A DNA stretch of 64,000 nucleotides. It comes from Bacteroidales bacterium. Its GTDB lineage: Bacteria; Bacteroidota; Bacteroidia; Bacteroidales; F082. The translations under genes and the position numbers were made by a program. The DNA is taken from contig JAFGYB010000057.1 of NCBI GenBank assembly GCA_016936355.1, positions 1 through 64,000 on the forward strand, written 5' to 3'. Positions 45,061 to 52,031 of the stretch are shown here, in pieces; position 1 is the first letter of the stretch, and every line of letters starts with the position of its first letter. The notes under the pieces are model-generated. The model saw only the letters and a list, made by a program, of their open reading frames with translations, made no database searches and was not told the DNA's origin.

Positions 45061-45068
45061 TAACTTTG
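45061..45068 (+). promoter_or_regulatory. -7 box for the beta-barrel protein gene
   Basis: TAACTTTG, 37 bases before the ATG at 45106; no clear -33. Confidence 0.4.
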
Positions 45069-45105
45069 GCGGATCGTTGTCGTTCCTTTTTTAAAGCAAA
45101 TTCAA

Positions 45106-45660
45106 ATGATTACTTCAAAGAGCATAGTTTTAAAGATATTTTTTAGTCTGCTGGTCCTGCTGTTTGCCATCCGGCCTGTTCAGGCGCAGCAAAAGATACA
45201 AGCCGGTGTGGAACTGGATGCGCTGCCTTACCTCACCGGGGGCTACTTCGGCGCCGTTTGGGCGGGAAAGGGGCACATGCGTGCCCGGTTGCTTTATGCC
45301 AAGGTACACATGCCGAAATTCATGGTTCCTGCCGGATTTTCGGGAAACACGGTCCGTTCGGTGGCCCTGATGGCCGACTATTTTCTGAAAAAGAAACTGA
45401 CCGGTTTCTGGCTGGGCAGCGGCGTTGTTTACTGGGACGGAACCCTGAGGGCCAACGAGCAAACAGCCTCGTACCACACGTACCTGCTCAACGGCAGTAT
45501 GGGCTATGCGGTGAATCTTTCGAAGAGATTTTACCTCAGTCCGTGGGCCGGACTCAGTTTCCGCTTGGGCGGAGATCAGAACATCCGTACAGGCGGGGAA
45601 ACCTATCGTGCTCCTTTTTTGAATCCCGAATTGTCGCTTAAGTTTGGGTACCGGTTTTAA
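45106..45660 (+). CDS. Exported hypothetical protein, probable small outer-membrane beta-barrel
   Basis: A 184-residue protein with a signal peptide (cleavage near VQAQ). The mature part alternates polar and hydrophobic residues in short strands, is rich in Gly, Tyr and Phe, and ends in FGYRF. The terminal Phe is the usual mark of an outer-membrane barrel. No family is recognised. It stands alone. A 7-bp perfect palindrome (ACCGGTT/AACCGGT, 45650-45669) spans the stop codon but has no T-tract. Confidence 0.7.
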   Translation: MITSKSIVLKIFFSLLVLLFAIRPVQAQQKIQAGVELDALPYLTGGYFGAVWAGKGHMRARLLYAKVHMPKFMVPAGFSGNTVRSVALMADYFLKKKLTGFWLGSGVVYWDGTLRANEQTASYHTYLLNGSMGYAVNLSKRFYLSPWAGLSFRLGGDQNIRTGGETYRAPFLNPELSLKFGYRF

Positions 45661-46026
45661 TGAACCGGTGACGAGGTGAGCACCAGCTATTGTAAAGGAT
45701 CGATCGATTCATGCAGCCGCTCACGTCCCGATTCATCGGGACTCAGAGTTGAACTGTTTTTAACATTCATTTCTTATCGACCTCCAACCACGCCGTCCCT
45801 ATCGCGAGGCTCCCAATTCATCGGGAGACGAAGCGATCTCTTTTCCAACACAGATTGCCGCGTCGGCGTTTCAGGCTTTACCGCTTTTGGGTCACCGACC
45901 AAAGCAATCCCCTCCCGGGAGGGGCAGGCCGCAGGCCGGGGTGGGTTTTTGGATGTAAGTGCCTGTAAACAAGAACCCGGTACCCGGCGCCCCTTGGGGC
46001 GTTGCCCCAAACCCCAATTCCTTTTT

Positions 46027-46110
46027 TGTCATCTTGATCTGCCAAGGGCGGAGAAAGATCTCATCCTTAAAGCAGATCCTTCACTCCATTGCATTCCGTT
46101 CAGGATGACA
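46027..46110. repeat. Dispersed hairpin repeat (MITE-like remnant)
   Basis: About 84 bases bounded by TGTCATCTTGA and TCAGGATGACA, inverted with one mismatch. The interior GGAGAAAGATCTCATCC and GCAGATCCTTCACTCC text is of the kind that recurs between genes in many Bacteroidota genomes, from memory of such sequences. Confidence 0.55.
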
Positions 46111-46172
46111 GGCTTTTTGGGTACTAAAAAATGCACCATTGCGATGAGCCTCTTTTCTTTGTATTTTTAATG

Positions 46173-46225
46173 CAGGCTCATAAGCCATCCCGATGAATCG
46201 GGACTACTCATAGCCTAAACCGTTA
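46173..46225. repeat. 53-bp imperfect inverted repeat, left copy
   Basis: Outer arms AGGCT(C)AT and ATAGCCT pair with one bulged base. Inner arms TCCCGAT and ATCGGGA (46188-46203) are perfect. A second copy with four mismatches lies at 47853-47905 in the same orientation. Confidence 0.85.
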
Positions 46226-46258
46226 ATGCCAAGCTAAAAAAATTATAACAAAATATAG

Positions 46259-47212
46259 ATGACCAATCCAATTGATAATATATTACCAAGGGATACAGAA
46301 GATGGAGTATCAAAGATTCTACATAGTTTTTCTGAAACCATTGATGAATTTGTAAATTTTGGCACTCACGTTTTGAAATGGCATGTCGATATTAAAAGAG
46401 GCGGAGATGAACAGATGCCATTAATAATGTTTCTTAGGGAGTTACTTGAAAAAGCAGATTCTATTTCCATATTAGTCAAAAACTCATCAATTGACCCTGC
46501 AAAAACAATCTTGAGAAGTTTGTTTGAACTACACCTCTATATTTCATATTTACTCGAGAGTCATTTTCAAGACAGGTCGATGGCATTTTTGGTTTGGAAT
46601 GCAAAAAATATAATTAAAACAAATAACGCTTTCTTAAAAGGAAATCAAGAATACAAAAACCTAAAAAGACAGGTTGAGAACGACAATTCATTTCTTGATA
46701 TCAATGACCTTGACCGTCTGCCGTCAGCTACGCCAATCATTGATAATCAAGAAGCTCTGTTGCAACGACCAGAATATAAAAAAGCATTAACAGAATACGA
46801 AAAAACAAAAAAGCGTTTTGGTAATCCGAAATGGTATAGTCTTTTTAATGGTCCTCAAAGTATTCAAGGCTTAGCAATTCATTTGAAAATGTCATCTTTC
46901 TATGAGTTAGTTTACCGGAATTGGTCTGGAAGTGTTCATAGCACAGATATTATTAATGGGAAAATAGTAAAAAGTCAGAATGCAAATGAGGTTTCAGATA
47001 AAATTTCTGCTGACATAATACAAATAAGATTACCCAAGGATGCGCAAAGTGTTTCAGCATTTACTTTAGTTTTAATGATAAAGACATACAGTACACTAAT
47101 TAATACTAAAATTCCAGACAAAAAAGTAGAATATACAAAGTGGTATTTAAGCGTTCGAAATAGAATGTCCAAAGTGACAAGTAAAGAACAATTAATAAAA
47201 ATTGAGTATTAA
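46259..47212 (+). CDS. DUF5677 family protein
   Basis: A 317-residue, mostly helical cytoplasmic protein. The segment LRELLEKADSISILVKNSS, then DPAKTILRSLFELHLYI (about 60-98), is the hallmark of DUF5677, whose function is unknown. Base composition is strongly AT-rich compared with the chromosome around it. It lies directly after the left copy of the 53-bp repeat. GCCAAGC occurs just before (46228-46234) and just after it (47221-47227). It looks like accessory cargo. Confidence 0.78.
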   Translation: MTNPIDNILPRDTEDGVSKILHSFSETIDEFVNFGTHVLKWHVDIKRGGDEQMPLIMFLRELLEKADSISILVKNSSIDPAKTILRSLFELHLYISYLLESHFQDRSMAFLVWNAKNIIKTNNAFLKGNQEYKNLKRQVENDNSFLDINDLDRLPSATPIIDNQEALLQRPEYKKALTEYEKTKKRFGNPKWYSLFNGPQSIQGLAIHLKMSSFYELVYRNWSGSVHSTDIINGKIVKSQNANEVSDKISADIIQIRLPKDAQSVSAFTLVLMIKTYSTLINTKIPDKKVEYTKWYLSVRNRMSKVTSKEQLIKIEY

Positions 47213-47379
47213 AAATTAAAAGCCAAGCGTTAACAAATTGCAAATTGCATCCCAGCTTTCGTCCTCGTTTCAGCCTGCGGCGGACAAGTGTAACTTGTAA
47301 CATAGCCTTCCAAGTGGCCCTGCGGAACACTTGAAAGAGCGGGGTTTTCGAAAGAACTGAAAAATGAGCAAGAAAATAA

Positions 47380-47387
47380 TAACTTTG
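47380..47387 (+). promoter_or_regulatory. -7 box for the small membrane protein gene
   Basis: TAACTTTG, 22 bases before the ATG at 47410; no -33 recognised. Confidence 0.35.
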
Positions 47388-47409
47388 GAATTTTAGAGAA
47401 TTAATTGGA

Positions 47410-47817
47410 ATGAAAAACTATTATTACATATTCTGGTCAGATGCGATTCAGAGAATTAGAAAATTTCATCCACAAAAAAAGAACTGGAAATTATCAATAT
47501 ACATTTTAAATTCTTGGATTCATGCTCTGAACTTTTTTATAATAGCCCTTTGGTTAAAATATTTTCATTTGCTGAAAATCAAATTACCAGAAATAAAGAT
47601 ATTTCCTGGAGAGACCATAAATGAATTTATATCATTTGCATTGGTTTTTGTAATCCCTTTTTTAATTTTAAATTACTTTCTTATTTTCTACAAAGACAGG
47701 TATAAGAAGATTATTGAAAAATATTATATTGAAGGAGGGAATTATGCTTTTCCGTATACATTAACAATTGTATTGGGTGCTTTTATCTCAGCAATTTTAT
47801 ATAGCATTTTGATATGA
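47410..47817 (+). CDS. Small hypothetical membrane protein
   Basis: A 135-residue protein, very AT-rich in DNA. Three hydrophobic segments (about 35-53, 70-92 and 114-134) are separated by Lys-rich loops. No family recognised. Together with the DUF5677 gene it fills the block between the two 53-bp repeats; the right repeat begins 35 bases after its stop codon. Confidence 0.6.
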   Translation: MKNYYYIFWSDAIQRIRKFHPQKKNWKLSIYILNSWIHALNFFIIALWLKYFHLLKIKLPEIKIFPGETINEFISFALVFVIPFLILNYFLIFYKDRYKKIIEKYYIEGGNYAFPYTLTIVLGAFISAILYSILI

Positions 47818-47852
47818 ATGTTTTAAATGAAGAAGAAAAACTGGCTACAACA

Positions 47853-47905
47853 CAGGCTCATAACCAATCCCGATAAATCGGGACTGCTCATAGCCTAAAC
47901 CGTTA
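47853..47905. repeat. 53-bp imperfect inverted repeat, right copy
   Basis: Same orientation as 46173-46225, with 49 of 53 bases identical by eye. The inner palindrome TCCCGAT-AA-ATCGGGA is at 47868-47883. It ends in CTAAACCGTTA like the left copy. Confidence 0.85.
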
Positions 47906-47931
47906 TCGAGTATGACGAAAAACCAAACCGT

Positions 47932-49536
47932 ATGAAAGGACTAATTTTTATTTCAATGCTGCTGTCTGCTCTTACTGTTTCTGCACAGCAACCTGATCGC
48001 TCCAATCGATACTTGGCAGACTTCGATTATCTTATGGAAAATTTAATTGCTACACATCCTGACCCCTTCACTGCTTTCGGTGGTACGATCGGTTTTTATC
48101 AGGAAAAACAGAAAACAAGAGAGGAAATTAAAAGCATCCATTCCAATGATCAATTTGTGTTGGTGTTAAACAAATTCCTGTCGAAACTAGAGGATGGACA
48201 TACCTTTATCAATCTGCCAAAAACATCGAAAAATGATACGTTCAAACACCTTCCGGTAAGATTGAAGGTTGCCTCTGACCAATTGTTTATTCAGAACACA
48301 AATGAAGCGTTCAAATCAACCATAGGGAAACCCATAGTAGCAATTAACGATATACCAATAGATTCTGTTCTTGCTTCGGTAAAACTTTATTATCCAACCG
48401 AAAATATTTCAGGAAGCTACTTCTATCTTATCTACCTCCTCAGAAACAAGAATTCTTGTAATAAATTTTTTGGGGATAGCAGTAATTATGTGACTTTTAC
48501 TTTGAAGGATCAGGCTGAAAATTATCGCGTCAAGTTCCCTTATGAGGAAAAAACAGAATGGTTGGAACCAAAGTCTACAGTCCGGTTACCTCATGAAAAT
48601 GGCTGGATTAACTGGGCAATAATTGGTCCAGAGAATAAAATAGCCTACTTCCAATGGAATAGCATCGTGAGTAGGGAATATTTACAGCAATTAAACAGGG
48701 ATAATCCTCAGAACATGGAAGGCAGCCTGAAATGGATTTACAGCGGTGCACTGAAAAAACAAAGAACGGGTGATGTTATAAAGGATATCGCGCAGGTACC
48801 TGCCCTATACGAGCAGTTTTACCTCCTGCTGAAAGAAATGCAGGACAAGGGTTCAGAATACCTGATTATTGATTTGAGGAACAATTCAGGAGGCATGACT
48901 CCCTTAACCAAATCGTTACTTTATACCTTGTATGGCGACAAATACATAAATTTCGATTTCGATGCAACCTATTCCATAAAACTCTCACCGCTTTTTTTGA
49001 AAAAGTTTGGAATAACCATGGAACAGTATAACAAAGGAAACAATACCGATTTGGTCACAGGCGACTTTAACACCTACCCTTTTGGCAACCTTCAGGGAGA
49101 TTCCTATGCGAACAAAGTTTCACAAGTAGCAAATGGCTATCGGGGATTCGGTGGGGAGTTTATTAAAAAAGCACTTGAATTAAAAATGCACCCGCAAATA
49201 ATTGTTCTTACTTCCATCAACACTTTTAGTGCAGCTTATCATTTTGCCTATTTTCTCAAGAAGTTAGGGAAGGCAACGATAGTTGGTGTTGCACCAAGAC
49301 AAGCTGGCAATTCTTTTATGCAAGGCACCCAAATTGTATTGCCCAATACACATATCACTGGTAGCATTTCAAACTCCATTCAGATTCTGTTTAAAAAAGA
49401 CAAACAAACCGGGAAGTTATTGCACCCTGACTTTGAAATGGACTGGAATGAGTTTAAAAAATTTAACTTTGACAAGGAATCGGAAGTGTTGAAATCCATA
49501 GAACTAATTGAGAATAAAAAAATAAACACTCGCTAA
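47932..49536 (+). CDS. Exported S41-like peptidase
   Basis: A 534-residue protein with a signal peptide (cleavage near VSAQQ). An N-terminal region (FLSKLEDGHTFINL, typical of S41) is followed by a PDZ-like part and the S41 core (DLRNNSGGMTPLT; TSINTFSAAYHFAYFL, with Ser as likely nucleophile; later GTQIVLPNTHITGSIS). It probably cleaves peptides in the periplasm or at the surface; substrates are unknown. DNA composition is intermediate between the AT-rich block before it and the genes after it. It starts 26 bases after the right 53-bp repeat. Confidence 0.82.
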   Translation: MKGLIFISMLLSALTVSAQQPDRSNRYLADFDYLMENLIATHPDPFTAFGGTIGFYQEKQKTREEIKSIHSNDQFVLVLNKFLSKLEDGHTFINLPKTSKNDTFKHLPVRLKVASDQLFIQNTNEAFKSTIGKPIVAINDIPIDSVLASVKLYYPTENISGSYFYLIYLLRNKNSCNKFFGDSSNYVTFTLKDQAENYRVKFPYEEKTEWLEPKSTVRLPHENGWINWAIIGPENKIAYFQWNSIVSREYLQQLNRDNPQNMEGSLKWIYSGALKKQRTGDVIKDIAQVPALYEQFYLLLKEMQDKGSEYLIIDLRNNSGGMTPLTKSLLYTLYGDKYINFDFDATYSIKLSPLFLKKFGITMEQYNKGNNTDLVTGDFNTYPFGNLQGDSYANKVSQVANGYRGFGGEFIKKALELKMHPQIIVLTSINTFSAAYHFAYFLKKLGKATIVGVAPRQAGNSFMQGTQIVLPNTHITGSISNSIQILFKKDKQTGKLLHPDFEMDWNEFKKFNFDKESEVLKSIELIENKKINTR

Positions 49537-49537
49537 C

Positions 49538-49648
49538 CTGATTGCCGAATACGATATGACCCGTGGAAAATCCGCAGGCACATCCGTCAACATCAGCAGC
49601 AATATCTTTACCCCAGGAGCGGGCATTGGGGGGCTCTTCTTTAAATAG
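49538..49648 (+). pseudogene. 3'-end remnant of an unidentified gene
   Basis: Directly after the S41 stop, in another frame, 36 codons are open up to TAG at 49646. They read like a protein tail: LIAEYDMTRGKSAGTS, then SSNIFTPGAGIGGLFFK. There is no start codon with a ribosome site, and no upstream part in this frame. I cannot name the family. It may be the end of a gene interrupted by insertion of the preceding segment. Confidence 0.4.
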
Positions 49649-49658
49649 AAGAATTTTA

Positions 49659-49666
49659 TACTTTTG
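49659..49666 (+). promoter_or_regulatory. -7 box for the gene at 49692
   Basis: TACTTTTG, ending 25 bases before the ATG; no -33 recognised. Confidence 0.4.
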
Positions 49667-49691
49667 GAGGGCACAAGTAAAACTTAATTTT

Positions 49692-50324
49692 ATGAAAAAA
49701 CTGGCCCTTCTTTTTTTCTTTTTGTTTGCGCTTGGATCTGTTTTTGCCCAGCAAAAAGCGGTGACCGAAACCGGTGATGAGGTTGTTTTGTACAGCGACG
49801 GAACCTGGAAGTACGTAAACCAAAGCAGTGCCCGGGACACCCTCATTCCGGTGAATCACCACAAGTTTAAAAAAGACAAAGCGAACACTTTTTTGTTAAA
49901 AAGCAAGGTGGTGGACGTGGGTTTTTGGGTGAACCCCAAATTGTGGTCCTTCAAAAAAGGGGATGCGAACGAAAGTGCCGAATATAAATTCCAGTACAAA
50001 CTAGGCGATCTGTACGGTATGGTCATCACCGAACAAATACAGGTACCGTTGAAATCGTTCAAGTCCATTGCCCTGGAAAACGGAAGAAAGGCTGCTCCCG
50101 ATTTAAAGGTGGTGGATCAGCAGTACCGAACCGTTAACGGTCACAAAGTTTTATTTCTCCAGATGGACGGCACCATTCAGGGGATCAAATTTTCGTACTA
50201 TGGTTATTACTATTCGGATAAAACCGGATCGGTACAGTTTATTACCTACACTGCACAACAAACCATGGACCAATACAAAAAAGTATGCGACGATCTGTTA
50301 AACGGTTTAGTTGTGCTGAACTGA
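49692..50324 (+). CDS. Exported hypothetical protein
   Basis: A 210-residue protein. The signal peptide (MKKLALLFFFLFALG, cleavage near VFAQQ) is followed by EVVLYSDGTWKYVN, a short motif common at the N-terminus of exported Bacteroidota proteins. An alpha/beta region of about 150 residues follows with no recognised domain. The ATG at 49692 is used because it gives the signal peptide and follows a promoter box; longer starts lack support. marC follows 64 bases later. Confidence 0.75.
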   Translation: MKKLALLFFFLFALGSVFAQQKAVTETGDEVVLYSDGTWKYVNQSSARDTLIPVNHHKFKKDKANTFLLKSKVVDVGFWVNPKLWSFKKGDANESAEYKFQYKLGDLYGMVITEQIQVPLKSFKSIALENGRKAAPDLKVVDQQYRTVNGHKVLFLQMDGTIQGIKFSYYGYYYSDKTGSVQFITYTAQQTMDQYKKVCDDLLNGLVVLN

Positions 50325-50388
50325 TTGGGGTCGTTGTCGGATATTCGCGGGGCTAACACCCGGCATAATCCAGTAAAAACAAAGCATT

Positions 50389-51003
50389 ATGATTGACTAT
50401 CTGACGTATTCGTTAACCGTATTTACCGGTTTTTTTGCCATCATGAATCCCATTGCCAACACGCCCATTTTTTTGGGACTGGTGGAGGATGCCGACGAGC
50501 AAACCAAGAAAAAAGTCGCCAAAACAGCCACCCTTACCGCCTTCATCATCGTGGCGGCTTTTGTGGTGCTGGGCAAATACATTTTCGAGGTGTTCAGTAT
50601 TACCATTCCAGCCTTTAAGATCACCGGGGGTATTCTGATCTTTTATGTGGGTTTCGAGATGCTGATGTCGAAAAAATCAAAGGTGCACGATCCCGAAAAC
50701 AAGCAAAACACCAACGACATTGCCATCTCCCCGCTGGCCATTCCCATCCTGGCCGGCCCGGGCACCATCGTTACGGCCATGAATTTCGTGTCCAATGCAA
50801 ATTATTTGCAATTCGGCATTGTACTGACTATATTTGCGCTGATGATCGTGCTCACCTATGTGGCGTTCCGGTTGAGCGAATCGATTGTGAAAAAAATCGG
50901 GGAAAACCTCATTGCCGTCATCGGTAAAATCATGGGGTTGCTGCTGGCCATCATCGGGACCGGCATGGTGATTGCCGGCATTAAGCTGTCGTTTCATTTA
51001 TAA
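50389..51003 (+). CDS. MarC family membrane protein
   Basis: A 204-residue inner-membrane protein of the MarC (UPF0056) family with six hydrophobic segments. Family motifs: the N-terminal TGFFAIMNPIANTPIFLGL and the central SPLAIPILAGPGTIVTAM. Despite the old name it is not an antibiotic-resistance determinant, and its role remains unknown. No operon partner is evident. Confidence 0.92.
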   Translation: MIDYLTYSLTVFTGFFAIMNPIANTPIFLGLVEDADEQTKKKVAKTATLTAFIIVAAFVVLGKYIFEVFSITIPAFKITGGILIFYVGFEMLMSKKSKVHDPENKQNTNDIAISPLAIPILAGPGTIVTAMNFVSNANYLQFGIVLTIFALMIVLTYVAFRLSESIVKKIGENLIAVIGKIMGLLLAIIGTGMVIAGIKLSFHL

Positions 51004-51097
51004 AAAAGCAACACCGGTCTCCTTACCGCCGAAAACATCGAACCTGTTTAAACCGGATAATTTTTTCCGCTTTTTTCCTGATCGAAAAAGAATTATT

Positions 51098-51105
51098 TAT
51101 TTTTG
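51098..51105 (+). promoter_or_regulatory. Candidate -7 box upstream of the DNRLRE gene
   Basis: TATTTTTG, 127 bases before the ATG at 51233, so the leader would be long. Between them lies an imperfect inverted repeat (GAATAG at 51153 and CTATTC at 51185, enclosing TTGAC-A-GTCAA) that could be an operator or an RNA hairpin. Confidence 0.3.
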
Positions 51106-51232
51106 AAACCGGAAAAGGTCCGTAACCCATTACCAGTAACTCTGATAACTGTGAATAGTTGATTTGACAGTCAATTGATTGTTTCTATTCTTTAAGTGGT
51201 TGTATGAATTGCTGAGCATAAAAAATAGCTGA

Positions 51233-51865
51233 ATGAAAAGGGCAACGCTGCCGGTATTAACACTTTTACTCTTTGTTTTGGGCAGTTGCCGTTTCGATCA
51301 CAGCCCGAAGACAAGAATCATTCAGTACGGACCTGCCAACGGTGTGGACACTTATATTCAAAACAGCCTTCGCTACCACGACTGGACCTGGGGAAAACAA
51401 CCGGTTTTGGTTTCCATGATCTGGACCGATGATGTAAACGGTTCCATTCAAAACAATTCCCGGATTTTAATTGACTTTCCCGAACTCAGGCAAATGCCCC
51501 ACCAACTGATCGACTCCCTGAAACTGACCCTTTACAGGGTAAAAGACTATGCTTACATCCTGGGCGGACAATACGGAAACAATGCCAACAAAGTCTGCTG
51601 CATCACAGAAAACTGGGATCAAAATACGGCGAACTGGGACAACCAACCCGCTGTGGACAGCAGCTTTTCTCTGACTGTTCCCCGGAACAACCAGTATGAT
51701 TCGGTGGTCATCGACCTCACCCGGCTGCTTCCCGGACTGCTCCAGTATGGACACGGCATCATGATTCGCCAGCAAAACAGAATGCCCTGGAGCTCGGCCG
51801 TGTATGGTTCCAGCAACAACCCCGATCCAGCCAACCGGCCCAAACTAACAGTTTACTACCGGTAA
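51233..51865 (+). CDS. DNRLRE-domain lipoprotein
   Basis: A 210-residue lipoprotein with lipobox LGSC (Cys19). The mature part is a single beta-sandwich of the DNRLRE type: SRILIDFPELRQMP, a middle Cys-Cys (NKVCCITENWDQNTANWDN) and the final RPKLTVYYR. The domain is found in extracellular matrix-like and carbohydrate-associated proteins. It is probably anchored in the outer membrane. It stands alone between marC and the tricorn-like gene. Confidence 0.82.
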   Translation: MKRATLPVLTLLLFVLGSCRFDHSPKTRIIQYGPANGVDTYIQNSLRYHDWTWGKQPVLVSMIWTDDVNGSIQNNSRILIDFPELRQMPHQLIDSLKLTLYRVKDYAYILGGQYGNNANKVCCITENWDQNTANWDNQPAVDSSFSLTVPRNNQYDSVVIDLTRLLPGLLQYGHGIMIRQQNRMPWSSAVYGSSNNPDPANRPKLTVYYR

Positions 51866-51961
51866 TCTGCTCCCCGGAAAGCCTTCTGAAAGCCCCGATT
51901 CTTTGAATGTTATAGAACGTTAAATAACTTTAAAAGAATTCCATGTCCCTTTCGTATTCTT

Positions 51962-51969
51962 TAACTTTG
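51962..51969 (+). promoter_or_regulatory. -7 box for the tricorn-like protease gene
   Basis: TAACTTTG, 62 bases before the ATG at 52032. The -33 position has TTC in place of TTG. Confidence 0.35.
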
Positions 51970-52031
51970 TCCGTCATTTATCAAAATCTTTTGAAAAATA
52001 TTTGTTTTCAGTAACTTAAAATTTTTACACT

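Larger units (their letters stand above)
44614..45105. other. Gene-poor stretch with 21-bp tandem repeats
   Basis: About 490 bases without a convincing gene. A short frame from the ATG at 44746 would give a hydrophobic peptide that runs into the repeat region, and the opposite strand is also open there. Both look like by-products of the 21-bp repeat at 44860-45006. The right end carries a TAACTTTG box at 45061-45068. Confidence 0.6.
45661..46258. other. Repeat-rich intergenic region
   Basis: About 600 bases without a supported gene. It contains the palindrome GTCCCGAT-TC-ATCGGGAC (45725-45742), a one-mismatch copy of its core (45811-45826), a GC-rich CCCCTCCCGGGAGGGG hairpin near 45910-45925, a dispersed hairpin repeat (46027-46110) and the left 53-bp repeat (46173-46225). 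A 164-codon open frame here has no coding character and is left out. Confidence 0.65.

Noticed and set aside
45650..45669. Terminator at the end of the beta-barrel protein gene
   Set aside because: The 7-bp stem overlaps the stop codon and is not followed by T on either strand.
45676..46170. A 164-codon frame in the repeat-rich intergenic region
   Set aside because: It runs through palindromes and the dispersed hairpin repeat, and its composition is not protein-like.
46173..47905. Integron gene cassette with attC sites
   Set aside because: The hairpins have a bulged base like attC, but the RYYYAAC and GTTRRRY core sites are not present and there is no integrase in the window.
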